From contig JBLIDT010000013.1 in the NCBI GenBank assembly GCA_047632755.1, forward strand, positions 13,277 to 77,276: a stretch of 64,000 nucleotides of DNA, given 5' to 3'. Below are positions 34,823 to 43,986 of this stretch, in pieces (position 1 is the stretch's first letter; each line of letters starts with the position of its first letter). Origin of the DNA: JAKVAV01 sp047632755 (GTDB lineage Bacteria; Bacteroidota; Bacteroidia; Flavobacteriales_D; Cryomorphaceae). A model generated the notes under the pieces. It made no database searches. It was not told where the DNA came from and worked only from the letters and a program-made list of their open reading frames with translations. The position numbers were made by a program, and so were the translations under genes.

Positions 34823-36103
34823 TTAAATGCTGTGGTGTAAACTCTCATCTAAGTATGGTGACTTCTGCGGTATCAATGGAGCCTTTGTCAATGCATTAAG
34901 AACTCTATTAATAAACAACCCTGTAAAGCCTAGGAACATTCCGATTTCTAACCAACCAAAATGCCAGTCCTCAAATAATACTCCTGGAGTAACCAACATA
35001 TAAGTATCCAGGTAATGTCCAATGAAAATTATAGTACCAACAACAATCAAAAAACGCGGACTTCTTTTCGCATCTCTCGACATTAATAACAACATTGGTA
35101 TAATAAAGTTGATGATAAACATACCAAAGAATGGAATTTGGTAGAGTTCGATTCGAGTAATGAAATAAGTAACCTCTTCAGGGATGTTTGAATACCAAAT
35201 CAGAAGAAACTGAGAGAACCACAAGTAAGACCAAAGGAAGCTAAGGGCAAATACCCATTTACCAGCATCATGGATGTGGCTTGAATTAACGTCCTTCAGG
35301 TACCCTTTCGAAATAAGATAAAGCGATAAAACAACAATAACGTTCATGGCAGAAACCCACATTCCCGAGAATACATACCATCCATAAAGGGTAGAAAACC
35401 AATGTATGTCAATCGACATTAACCAATCCCAAGACATGGTGCTGGAAATGACAGCAAAGAGGACCAAGAAAATAGCGCCTCTCTTGTATCCCTTCAAATG
35501 CAATTCTATTCCACCTACTTCATCTTCTTTGAGAGATCGCTTTCTGAACCATCTAGCAAACATTGTAAGAACAACGGCGTAAAGAAGCGTCCTAATCCAG
35601 AAAAATGGCAGGTTCAAGTATGGTGATTTATTGGCAATAAGCGGATCATATTCAACATTGGCTATGAAAACAGCGCCGCTTTCTTCAGCCTCTTCCATTG
35701 AAGCAAAGAATTCAGGATGCTCAGATCCACTTGTAGCTTCAGTTACAAACTTTGCATGAACCGCCTCATCCATCCAATGGTAAATATGGTTGAGGTGGAA
35801 ACTAGAAGCCAAGAGGACTACCATCACAACCGCCAAACCAATTGGCACAAAAGAAAAAACAGCCTCAATCACTCTTCTTAGCGAAACCGCCCAAGCTGTT
35901 TCAGTGGCAAAATGAAGTGCATAAAAGAATAATGCGCCCAAAGAAATGGCTAGGAAATAAAAGCCATTGATCAAAACATTGGACCAAAATCTTCCGTGGT
36001 GTTCACTGTGATCGAATAGAAAACCTAAAATCAAGGTCAACACGCCAATAGCTATTAGCACGTAGGATATGATTTTGGCTCTGTTTGAGAATACGAAGTT
36101 CAT
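34823..36103 (-). CDS. actF: Alternative complex III subunit ActF
   Basis: A 426-residue polytopic protein with about ten transmembrane helices, related to ActC and the NrfD family, that forms one of the two large membrane subunits of alternative complex III (menaquinol:cytochrome c or menaquinol:oxidase oxidoreductase). Helices such as IISYVLIAIGVLTLILGFLF and VFSFVPIGLAVVMVVLLAS are clear, and ELYQIPFFGMFIINFIIPML is typical. The position after actE and before the oxidase subunit II gene matches the conserved order actABCDEF-cox. Whether it carries a second quinone site is debated, so I do not assign one. The gene starts 32 bases after actE. Confidence 0.92.
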   Translation of the reverse strand: MNFVFSNRAKIISYVLIAIGVLTLILGFLFDHSEHHGRFWSNVLINGFYFLAISLGALFFYALHFATETAWAVSLRRVIEAVFSFVPIGLAVVMVVLLASSFHLNHIYHWMDEAVHAKFVTEATSGSEHPEFFASMEEAEESGAVFIANVEYDPLIANKSPYLNLPFFWIRTLLYAVVLTMFARWFRKRSLKEDEVGGIELHLKGYKRGAIFLVLFAVISSTMSWDWLMSIDIHWFSTLYGWYVFSGMWVSAMNVIVVLSLYLISKGYLKDVNSSHIHDAGKWVFALSFLWSYLWFSQFLLIWYSNIPEEVTYFITRIELYQIPFFGMFIINFIIPMLLLMSRDAKRSPRFLIVVGTIIFIGHYLDTYMLVTPGVLFEDWHFGWLEIGMFLGFTGLFINRVLNALTKAPLIPQKSPYLDESLHHSI

Positions 36104-36135
36104 CCTCCGGGTTGTATTAGGTTCGTTAAATTTTA

Positions 36136-36780
36136 TTATCCTTTAATATCCGAAGTCTCTTCGGTCTTCTCCTCTTCTTCCTCTTGTCCCAACTTCTGGA
36201 GATGCTTCACGTAAGCAACTACCTTCCACCTTTCAGCTTTCGTTAATTGCGATGCGTGTGATCCCATTGCACCCTTACCATAAGTAAGAGTATGGAACAT
36301 TTTTCCTTCGGGCAATTCACTCAATGGACCGTTGTATGCTTGCGGTGCAGGATGGCCTCCCTTTTCTACTACAGGACCATTGCCTAGGCCTTCAGCACCA
36401 TGACACTGCACGCAGAAACTCGTGAAAATTTCTTTCCCCATTTGGACATACTCCTCGTTTTGAGGAAATGGTGATTTCAAAACTGCACCTGCTATTTGAT
36501 ACCCCTCTTGAGTATTGGGAATCATGTACGGCATGTCGTTCATCACATTCGACGTCATGGGGACAGTTCCCGCTACGGGCTTCCGAGCTGAAAGTGTCAT
36601 GTTGTATGGATCGCGAATAGTGTCTCTCACCTCACCATAATCGACGTAGGCTTCCACTGCCGGGCTTCGGTACATATCTGGCATGTACTCGTAACCCGGA
36701 CTTTGTTCTTGCCTAACACAAGAAGAAAGCGCGAAAAGAGTCATAACAACTACCACTATTTTTTCAAATGCGTTTCTCAT
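36136..36780 (-). CDS. actE: Alternative complex III subunit ActE, monoheme cytochrome c lipoprotein
   Basis: A 214-residue protein with a lipobox ending in LSSC (acylated Cys at 21) and a single heme-binding motif CVQCH at 123-127. The domain is a class I cytochrome c with GKEIFTSFCVQCHGAEGLGNGP at its start and a Met ligand expected in the segment MFHTLTYGKGAMGSHA. The C-terminal tail is strongly acidic (GQEEEEEKTEET). In the complex this subunit is thought to hand electrons to the oxidase. Its start overlaps the last four bases of actD (ATGA), so they are translated together. Confidence 0.93.
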   Translation of the reverse strand: MRNAFEKIVVVVMTLFALSSCVRQEQSPGYEYMPDMYRSPAVEAYVDYGEVRDTIRDPYNMTLSARKPVAGTVPMTSNVMNDMPYMIPNTQEGYQIAGAVLKSPFPQNEEYVQMGKEIFTSFCVQCHGAEGLGNGPVVEKGGHPAPQAYNGPLSELPEGKMFHTLTYGKGAMGSHASQLTKAERWKVVAYVKHLQKLGQEEEEEKTEETSDIKG

Positions 36781-37334
36781 GATACCGCAATTTCTTTTTC
36801 GTTGATTTCAATCGCTCCAGCATTCTTGAGCATAGAACTCAATCCTTCAGAGGTCATATCAGGATTTTCTTCGCTAGTAATTTCCATTACGAATTTATCA
36901 TCCGTAGTTCTTGGATCAGGATTAACAGCAGTCATTCCTGGCAAGGTTCCATTTCTAATCATGTAAGTAATTGCCATCCCATGAGCTGCACACAATACCG
37001 TGAACTCAAATGCCACTGGAACAAATGAAGGTATGTTTTCCATCAGCGAGAAGCTCGGCTTTCCTCCAATGTTCATTGGCCAATCATCAATCATGAAATA
37101 CCACATACCCAAGAGGCCTAGTGCCAATCCTGTAGTTCCGAACATGAAAGCTACAATTGCCAACCTCGTCCTTTTGATTCCAATAACGGGATCAAGTCCG
37201 TGAATGGGGAAAGGGGAATAAACCTCTTTTATACGAATACCTCGAGCTACGACATCCTTCGCGGCTTCTAAAATACGGTGGTCATCGTCAAACATGGCGT
37301 GAATCACCCTCACTGTTTTGTTTGTGCTAGCCAT
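36777..37334 (-). CDS. actD: Alternative complex III subunit ActD (DUF3341)
   Basis: A 185-residue membrane protein with two transmembrane helices (AIVAFMFGTTGLALGLLGMWY and VAFEFTVLCAAHGMAITYM), the plan of the DUF3341/ActD family. The N-terminal soluble part (VIHAMFDDDHRILEAAKDV then SPFPIHGLD) is the ferredoxin-like segment seen in other members; SPFPVHGLD-type sequence is the best family hallmark. ActD has no cofactor and has a structural role in the complex. Its ATG touches the stop of actC and its end overlaps the start of actE, so the order actC-actD-actE is translationally chained. Confidence 0.93.
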   Translation of the reverse strand: MASTNKTVRVIHAMFDDDHRILEAAKDVVARGIRIKEVYSPFPIHGLDPVIGIKRTRLAIVAFMFGTTGLALGLLGMWYFMIDDWPMNIGGKPSFSLMENIPSFVPVAFEFTVLCAAHGMAITYMIRNGTLPGMTAVNPDPRTTDDKFVMEITSEENPDMTSEGLSSMLKNAGAIEINEKEIAVS

Positions 37335-38707
37335 CAGTGATCTTCTTTTTTGTATTTCTCACCTGAAACTTTCAGGATCGTTTTTAATTCATTCAAAGCC
37401 AATACTGGGAAGAATCTTGCAAACAATAGGAAAAGTGTGAAGAAAATTCCAATTGTTCCAATGAAGATTCCTATGTCGACCCAAGTAGGGTAGAACATAG
37501 ACCAACTCGAAGGCACGTAGTCACGGTGCAGCGATGTTACAATAATTACAAATCGCTCAAACCACATCCCGATGTTTACAACGATAGAAAGAATGAAGGT
37601 CGCCAAAAAGCTCGTTCTGATTTTCTTGAACCAAAACAACTGCGGACTCACGACGTTGCAAGTCATCATAGCCCAGTACGCCCAGAAATAAGGCCCGCTG
37701 AAGCGGTTGATAAAGGCGTAGGATTCATACTCAACTCCTGAATACCACGATATAAATAGCTCGGTTATGTATGCTACGCCAACAATGGAACCCGTAACGA
37801 TAATTACAATGTTCATATACTCCACATGCTTGACGGTTATGTAGCTTTCTAGCTTCATCACTTTCCGCATGATGAGCAGCAGTGTAAGAACCATTGCAAA
37901 TCCAGAGAATACTGCCCCCGATACGAAGTAAGGAGGGAAAATGGTGGTGTGCCATCCAGGAACAATACTGGTAGCAAAATCCATTGATACAATAGAGTGA
38001 ACGGAGAACACAAGTGGAGTTGCCAAACCAGCCAGGACCAGAGAAACTTCTTCAAATCGCGTCCATTGTTTTGCTTTACCCGACCAGCCGAAACTAAGTA
38101 GCCCATAAATCTTCTTTGACAAGGGGTTCGTCATCCGGTCTCGAATGGTAGCGAAATCAGGAATCAAACCAATGTACCAGAACACCAATGAAACACTAAA
38201 ATAAGTCGAGATCGCAAATACATCCCAAAGTAGTGGTGAGTTAAAGTTTACCCAAAGTGATCCGAATGTGTTTGGCAATGGAAGTACCCAGTAGGCCAGC
38301 CAAATTCTCCCCATGTGAATACCAGGAAAGAGAGCAGCCATCATTACAGCAAAAATTGTCATTGCCTCAGCAGAACGGTTAATAGCCATTCTCCATTTCT
38401 GGCGGAAAAGCAATAAAACAGCAGAAATCAATGTACCTGCGTGACCAATACCTACCCACCAAACAAAGTTGGTGATATCCCACGCCCAGCCTACGGTTTT
38501 ATTCAAACCCCATACGCCGATACCCGTGCTGATAAGGTAAACGACACATCCCAATCCCCAAATAGCAATAAGTCCTGCAATGGTGATTAAAATATACCAT
38601 GCCCTCGGAGCCTTATTCTCAATAGGCCCAACCACATCAACAGTGATATCGTGGTAACTTTTATCACCTAATATCAGCGGATCTCTTATGGCAGATTCTT
38701 TGTGCAT
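37334..38707 (-). CDS. actC: Alternative complex III subunit ActC (NrfD-like, quinol-oxidising)
   Basis: A 457-residue integral membrane protein of the NrfD/PsrC family with about ten helices. It begins with a cytoplasmic stretch (DPLILGDKSYHDITVDV) and includes TNFVWWVGIGHAGTLISAVLL, where the buried His and Asp/Glu near the periplasmic side form the menaquinol site in known structures, and AIFPGIHMGR-like sequence in ALFPGIHMGRIWLAY. Electrons from quinol pass to the iron-sulfur clusters of ActB and on to the hemes of ActA. It lies between actB and actD in the standard order with 15 bases to actB. Confidence 0.94.
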   Translation of the reverse strand: MHKESAIRDPLILGDKSYHDITVDVVGPIENKAPRAWYILITIAGLIAIWGLGCVVYLISTGIGVWGLNKTVGWAWDITNFVWWVGIGHAGTLISAVLLLFRQKWRMAINRSAEAMTIFAVMMAALFPGIHMGRIWLAYWVLPLPNTFGSLWVNFNSPLLWDVFAISTYFSVSLVFWYIGLIPDFATIRDRMTNPLSKKIYGLLSFGWSGKAKQWTRFEEVSLVLAGLATPLVFSVHSIVSMDFATSIVPGWHTTIFPPYFVSGAVFSGFAMVLTLLLIMRKVMKLESYITVKHVEYMNIVIIVTGSIVGVAYITELFISWYSGVEYESYAFINRFSGPYFWAYWAMMTCNVVSPQLFWFKKIRTSFLATFILSIVVNIGMWFERFVIIVTSLHRDYVPSSWSMFYPTWVDIGIFIGTIGIFFTLFLLFARFFPVLALNELKTILKVSGEKYKKEDH

Positions 38708-38722
38708 AATCTAGTAGTTTCT

Positions 38723-41700
38723 TTAAACCTCTGTATTTCTCACTTTAACCTTGTAGCTCACACTAGGGCGAACTCCAATTTCTTCAAGCGCGTAATAATG
38801 TCTTTTGTCACTTTCTGCCTTTCTCACTCTGGTCTCTTCGTCATTTCGATCTCCAAAAGTAATAGCATTTGTAGGACAAGCCTCAGCGCAAGCTGTGGTA
38901 ATCTGCTCATCTTGAACAGGCTTACCTGCCATTTTAGCTTCTAGCTTACCTCCTTGGATCCGCTGAACACACATGGTACATTTCTCCATTACCCCACGCG
39001 AGCGAACGGTAACATCAGGATTCAATACCAAGCGGGCAGTCGCATCTTGCGAAGGATTCACCTCGGCAAACTTATCGTATGCCTTGTAGTTAAACCAGTT
39101 GAAACGACGGACCTTGAAAGGGCAGTTATTCGCGCAGTATCGTGTCCCGATACAACGGTTGTAAGTCATTTGATTCAACCCTTCATTGCTGTGAGTAGTT
39201 GCCGCAACTGGACAAACCGTTTCACACGGCGCGTGGTTACAGTGCTGACACATCATCGGCATGAATGTCGTAGTCGGGTTAGCGTATTCGGGCTCCTCCA
39301 TCTCGCGATAAGTATCAATAGCACCCAAACCCATTTCCTCACCTTTCTCCATGCTCATGTTAGATGAGTAGTAGCGGTCAATACGCATCCAATGCATATC
39401 TCTTCCTCTCCTTACCTCGTCTTTACCTACTACGGGAACATTGTTCTCAGAATGGCAAGCGGTTACACATGCGCTACATCCGATACAAGTAGAAAGATCG
39501 ATGACCATTCCCCAGTGATGACCCACCCCTTCTACAGGATGATCAGCCCAGAGATCAATCTTATCTACATCTTTCTTCACCATCTCACCACCCTCGTGAA
39601 CCAAGAGTCTGTGAGGTTTATTGTAAGCGTCTTGCGATTCGTTCTTGAAAACGGCAAGTGAAGTTTCTTTTAAAACAGAATCACGCCCCATAATGGTGTG
39701 GTGAACCTGAGTGGTAGCAATCGGATACTCTCCTCCCGCCGCTTCGATTGTGGCTCCGCCAACGAAGTAGTTCATGTGTCCATTGGCCACATTCACAAAG
39801 CGATAAGCATTGGTTCCAATTGGAATCTTCTTGCCATCGTCATCCATATCATACCCACCATATTGCTTGGTTCGGTATGCAGCTTTTCCAATATTTTCTT
39901 CATTGGCCCCTCTACCGTAACCTAAAGCAATACCTATTGTACCTTGCTTTTGGCCTGGCTGTGGAACTACGGGAAGCGTTTCACTAACCCCATTTACGGT
40001 TACAGTCGCAGTAGATGCTGGAAGCTCCTGACCCAAGTGCATATTGAATCCCATTGACTCAGCATCAGCAGGATTCATAGCTATGTAATTGTCCCAAGTA
40101 ACCTTCGAGATTGGATCTGGCATTTCTTGCAACCAAGGGTTGGTAGAATGCGCTCCATCTCCGATACCAGTATTTGCGTAGATAATTACTTCAAATCCTT
40201 CTACGGATTTTACTTTAGCGGCATTTCGGGCAGAAGCAGCAACAGCATTCATGTTCAGTTCAGGAACATCAACCATTTCGGGAAGTTGAACATCTACTGA
40301 TCCATTTCTTACAGCGTTGTACCAGAAGTCATCAAACAGCAAACCTTCTGCTCCAATTCCTGACATGTATTCTCGCCAAACACCTTTAATGAACTCGCGG
40401 TATTCAGTGCTATCACCTGTCCAAGCTAAAATGCTCTCTTGGTATTGGCGGGTGTTGTATAGTTTTCCAATTGTTGGCTGCGCAAGCGCGTAGTGCCCTG
40501 TTGCGGGATAAAAATCATTCCAAGACTCGAGGTAATGGTTGTCAGGACTGATCACGTTGCATAGCGTGGCCGTCTCATCTTGCCATAGAGCAAAAGAAAC
40601 ACTTGTTCCTACCTTACCTAACCCTTCGCGAAAATCATCAGAATTCGGCAATGAGTAAGCTGGGTTTATGGTACTTCCAATGAGAAGCACGTCAACCTTA
40701 CTTTGCTGCATATCGCTAAGGAGAGCGACTACATCAGTATCGTTTCCTTGGTTAATAAAGATTTCTTTGGTCGTACTTATTGTATTACCATAGTTTCCAA
40801 GTAGCGTATTAATTGCATTAACTACCGCTTGATTATCTGGGTCATTGCTTCCCGATATGACCAATGATCGCCCCTTATTTTCAATAAGTTCATCAGCGGT
40901 CATTTTGATCGCATTCATCGGTAGATCGTCGGTATTTACCGAAACGGAAGACCCTCCCGTTTTTCCTGCAATTTCGTTGTGAAGAGCTACTAAGGCTCTT
41001 CCCTCGTCAGAGGCCTTCAGTGGCACGCGCACATCAGCGTTTGAACCAGTCAGTGACAAGCTAGCTTCGTAATGAAAGTGCTTACTCATCCAGTCACCTG
41101 TAGGCTTTCTGTTCTTGGCATACTGAGAAACATACTCTGTGTGCAGCAGCCAGTTGTTCATGAAATCAGCATCAAAACTCACAATGGTGCGAGCCTCAGA
41201 GAAATCATAAGATGGGATCATAGACTTCCCGAAAGTAATTTCATTGGCCTTTCTGATTCCGAATAATGAGACAGGGTCATAGCTCACTACTTTCACTACT
41301 TCCTCGCCATATTTGGCTTTAAAATTATCAATTGCCCTTTGACTCGATGGGCTAATATTAGTCCCCATCAAAAGAGTAATATTCCCGTTTTTATCAGCTG
41401 CATTTTGCAAAGCCTTTGACACTTTAGCGTCAACTATGGACCATTCAGCTGCTTCTCCATCAATCATAGGAGCCTGCAATCGCTGACCGTCATAAAGACT
41501 GAGAACAGAAGAATTAATCCGAGCATTTAGGACTCCATTGTTCAGTCCGTGCTTCGTGTTTCCTTTGATGTGAATAGGTCGGCCTTCGCGTGTTTTAACC
41601 ATGATGCTGGCATAATCAACACCATCAAAGTAGGTAGACGCATAATAAGTAGGAATACCAGGTGTGATTTGCTCAGGCTTATTCACGTATGGAATGGAGT

Positions 41701-41923
41701 GAATAACTGGAGTTTCACAGGCTGCCACAGTTGCTGCTGTAACGCTAAACCCTAAAAACTTAAGAAAATCGCGTCGATTGGTCGATGTCTTTGACAATTC
41801 AGTCTCTGACAAAAAGTCATCAACGGATTGCTCAGGGGCAAATTCGTTCTTACTATTCTGAATGAATTCTGGGTTCTCTTGAAGCTCCTCAAGCCCTACC
41901 CAGTACTTCTTATCTTTTGCCAT
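38723..41923 (-). CDS. actB: Alternative complex III subunit ActB (molybdopterin-oxidoreductase-like, iron-sulfur)
   Basis: A 1,066-residue fusion of a molybdopterin-oxidoreductase-like part that has lost its cofactor and a C-terminal ferredoxin-like part. The twin-arginine signal NRRDFLKFLG at 49-58 is followed by a lipobox ending in VAAC with Cys 69, agreeing with the lipid-anchored N-terminus reported for this subunit. Cysteine clusters near the C-terminus (CIGCSACVTAC, CQHCNHAPCETVCP, CIGTRYCANNCP, CTMCVQR with CAEACP) would bind three 4Fe-4S and one 3Fe-4S cluster; the second cysteine of the fourth group pattern is altered by spacing in this class. It follows actA by 19 bases. Confidence 0.95.
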   Translation of the reverse strand: MAKDKKYWVGLEELQENPEFIQNSKNEFAPEQSVDDFLSETELSKTSTNRRDFLKFLGFSVTAATVAACETPVIHSIPYVNKPEQITPGIPTYYASTYFDGVDYASIMVKTREGRPIHIKGNTKHGLNNGVLNARINSSVLSLYDGQRLQAPMIDGEAAEWSIVDAKVSKALQNAADKNGNITLLMGTNISPSSQRAIDNFKAKYGEEVVKVVSYDPVSLFGIRKANEITFGKSMIPSYDFSEARTIVSFDADFMNNWLLHTEYVSQYAKNRKPTGDWMSKHFHYEASLSLTGSNADVRVPLKASDEGRALVALHNEIAGKTGGSSVSVNTDDLPMNAIKMTADELIENKGRSLVISGSNDPDNQAVVNAINTLLGNYGNTISTTKEIFINQGNDTDVVALLSDMQQSKVDVLLIGSTINPAYSLPNSDDFREGLGKVGTSVSFALWQDETATLCNVISPDNHYLESWNDFYPATGHYALAQPTIGKLYNTRQYQESILAWTGDSTEYREFIKGVWREYMSGIGAEGLLFDDFWYNAVRNGSVDVQLPEMVDVPELNMNAVAASARNAAKVKSVEGFEVIIYANTGIGDGAHSTNPWLQEMPDPISKVTWDNYIAMNPADAESMGFNMHLGQELPASTATVTVNGVSETLPVVPQPGQKQGTIGIALGYGRGANEENIGKAAYRTKQYGGYDMDDDGKKIPIGTNAYRFVNVANGHMNYFVGGATIEAAGGEYPIATTQVHHTIMGRDSVLKETSLAVFKNESQDAYNKPHRLLVHEGGEMVKKDVDKIDLWADHPVEGVGHHWGMVIDLSTCIGCSACVTACHSENNVPVVGKDEVRRGRDMHWMRIDRYYSSNMSMEKGEEMGLGAIDTYREMEEPEYANPTTTFMPMMCQHCNHAPCETVCPVAATTHSNEGLNQMTYNRCIGTRYCANNCPFKVRRFNWFNYKAYDKFAEVNPSQDATARLVLNPDVTVRSRGVMEKCTMCVQRIQGGKLEAKMAGKPVQDEQITTACAEACPTNAITFGDRNDEETRVRKAESDKRHYYALEEIGVRPSVSYKVKVRNTEV

Positions 41924-41942
41924 AATTACCTTTCTCAGCTAA

Positions 41943-43211
41943 TTAATAGTGACACTTGGCACATTCCCATCCACCTAACTCTTTGGCGGTAATGGTTCCA
42001 TCTTCCAAGTATTTTTTAAGTTCTTCTTTGCCATTCTCTTTGAGGCGCTCGTGGATTTCGTCGTAATATTCATTACCCTCCATTTTCACCTCAGTTTCCA
42101 AGTGACAGTTAATGCACCAGCCCATCGTGAGTGGTGCATATTGTCCAGCAACAGTATAATCTTTTTGAATCTCACCATGACATTCTTGACACTCAATCTC
42201 TCCCACAACGTAGTGTTGAGCATGATTGAAGTAAGCGTGATCAGGAAGGTTGTGAACTTTGACCCATTTGATAGGCTTCTCCTCACCAGTGTATTCCTGA
42301 TTATCCATGTCCCAGCCTACTGCCTCATAAATCTTCATGATTTCAGCGGTACCTTCATCGTTTCTTCCCCGGTTGATTCCCTTGTGGCAATTCATACAAA
42401 TGTTTGCCGAGGGGATTCCAGCATGCTTGCTCTTTAATGCCCCAGTGTGGCAATACACACAAGCCACTCCGTTCTCACCAGCGTGGAGCGTGTGGTTAAA
42501 GGCAATGGGTTGCTCAGGCGTATATCCTTGGTAAACCCCGATTCCCATAAGAGCTTCATAACCGCTTACAGCAAGATAAACAACGAACAGAATACTGAGA
42601 ATTGAAACGAACACTTTGTTTTTCAAAAACCATATTTTAGCTTTCGTAGCAAAGGACATTTCCGCCTCGATCTCCGTCCCCTCTGAGGCTCGCATGGCGT
42701 TTTGGATGTTGTTCAATGAGGTACGAACGCTCCATAGAGAGAAAACTAAGATGAGCAAGATGAACAGTACAATCAATAGCCAAGTGGTGTCGAGACCTCT
42801 CTCAACAGGAATGTCGGCTAAAGCATCACCGTCAACAGGAGTTTCTCTAACAGGAGGTACCCAGTTTTTCACATAGGCCAAAATAGCTGTGATCTCCTCA
42901 TCGTTCACTGCCTGACCTGGCATTAAACCACCTTTCGGAAACCACTCATTGTAAAGATTCTTCACATAAGAATCACCTGTTTCGAGGGCTGCATTTGGGT
43001 TCTTAATCCATAGGTAAAGCAATTCTTCATTGCCAGCCCAGCGTTCCTCAACTCCTTGCAGAGCAGGGCCCGTCATGTTCTGGTCCACCTTGTGACAAGA
43101 TGAACAATTTGCTTTAAATAATTTCTCGCCATCTTGGGCAGAAACCTCTCCAACTCCTACAAAAGCCGCTACTACGAGGGCTGACAAAAATATATTAAAA
43201 GACCTTCTCAT
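41943..43211 (-). CDS. actA: Alternative complex III subunit ActA with six heme c motifs
   Basis: From ATG 43211 the protein has 422 residues with a good signal sequence (RRSFNIFLSALVVAAFVGVG); ATG codons at 43232 and 43229 and a longer frame to 43307 are alternatives. An N-terminal monoheme cytochrome c domain has CSSCH at 36-40. Two transmembrane helices follow at about 142-160 and 199-216. The C-terminal pentaheme domain has CVYCH (250-254), CMNCH (271-275), CQECH (340-344), CINCH (365-369) and CAKCH (416-420). The extra N-terminal domain would add a heme to the usual ActA pentaheme. It is the first gene of the eight-gene respiratory operon. A TATTTTTG element at 43274-43281 may be its promoter. 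Confidence 0.93.
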   Translation of the reverse strand: MRRSFNIFLSALVVAAFVGVGEVSAQDGEKLFKANCSSCHKVDQNMTGPALQGVEERWAGNEELLYLWIKNPNAALETGDSYVKNLYNEWFPKGGLMPGQAVNDEEITAILAYVKNWVPPVRETPVDGDALADIPVERGLDTTWLLIVLFILLILVFSLWSVRTSLNNIQNAMRASEGTEIEAEMSFATKAKIWFLKNKVFVSILSILFVVYLAVSGYEALMGIGVYQGYTPEQPIAFNHTLHAGENGVACVYCHTGALKSKHAGIPSANICMNCHKGINRGRNDEGTAEIMKIYEAVGWDMDNQEYTGEEKPIKWVKVHNLPDHAYFNHAQHYVVGEIECQECHGEIQKDYTVAGQYAPLTMGWCINCHLETEVKMEGNEYYDEIHERLKENGKEELKKYLEDGTITAKELGGWECAKCHY

Positions 43212-43273
43212 CTTTTCTGAAAACTGCATCATATCTACAATTGAGCTTAGATAAATAGCCGCAAATTTTTCCG

Positions 43274-43281
43274 CAAAAATA
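43274..43281 (-). promoter_or_regulatory. Candidate -7 element upstream of the respiratory operon
   Basis: The minus strand reads TATTTTTG, matching TAnnTTTG, about 62 bases before ATG 43211. No TTTG lies at the expected -33 distance, so this is weakly supported. Confidence 0.35.
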
Positions 43282-43455
43282 GGACAAAGGAGTATCGATG
43301 TCCTCATTATGTGCTGAAATTGTCAAGGCTGCAAATAATTTAAAATGATTCTAAATAAGCGCGTCTATTGTCAAAAGTGGCCTCAAACAAGAACCCTATC
43401 ATCTTGACTCAACCCTGAATTGCGTTAGATTGCGTCGAAAGGAAAATAATGGTCT

Positions 43456-43463
43456 TAAATTTG
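43456..43463 (+). promoter_or_regulatory. -7 promoter element upstream of the SPOR gene
   Basis: TAAATTTG matches TAnnTTTG exactly, with ATTG 23 bases upstream as a possible -33. It is 4 bases before ATG 43468 but 16 before ATG 43480, which favours the second start. Confidence 0.5.
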
Positions 43464-43479
43464 CCCTATGATTAAAAGC

Positions 43480-43986
43480 ATGTCAAAAACTATTTTACTC
43501 CTGTTTCTTAGTTCGCTACTTTGGATTTCAACGACTCACGGCCAAGATGAAGATGCTCAATTAAATGAACGCGTTTATTCCAGAGATTACCACTCAAACA
43601 AGGATTCATTCAAGCAAAAGAATAGAACTGGTAAAATAACAATCATTGAAGATGAGCGAATTACAGAGCTCGACAACCTAAAAAGAGATTATCCCAGCCT
43701 TCAAGATGGCTACCGCGTTCAGATATTCTTTGGCAAGCGGAAGGAAGCATTAAACAAGAAAGCAAAATTCACCGAGTCTTACCCAAAGCTTCCTGCATAT
43801 ATTTCCTATTTGGCTCCAAATTTCCGTCTAAGGGTGGGCGATTTCCGCACTCGAACAGAAGGAGAAAAACTCAAGCATGAAATTGACTCTGACTATCCAG
43901 GATGCTACTTGGTTAAGGATAAAATTGAATTACCTTCCTTAGAAAAGGATGAACCATTGCAAGAGGAAAATTCAAAAATGGACTAG
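43480..43986 (+). CDS. Secreted SPOR-domain protein
   Basis: A 168-residue protein from ATG 43480 (172 from ATG 43468), with signal peptide MSKTILLLFLSSLLWISTTHG. The C-terminal half is a SPOR domain, a small peptidoglycan-binding fold that recognises denuded glycan strands: GYRVQIFFGKRKEALNKKAKF at about 90-110 and PNFRLRVGDFRTRTEGEKL at about 128-146. The N-terminal mature part (DEDAQLNERVYSRDYHSNK) is polar and without recognisable fold. It probably acts in the periplasm at the cell wall. It lies between actA and infB, and its TAG stop shares the tetranucleotide CTAG with the TAG stop of convergent infB. Confidence 0.85.
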   Translation: MSKTILLLFLSSLLWISTTHGQDEDAQLNERVYSRDYHSNKDSFKQKNRTGKITIIEDERITELDNLKRDYPSLQDGYRVQIFFGKRKEALNKKAKFTESYPKLPAYISYLAPNFRLRVGDFRTRTEGEKLKHEIDSDYPGCYLVKDKIELPSLEKDEPLQEENSKMD

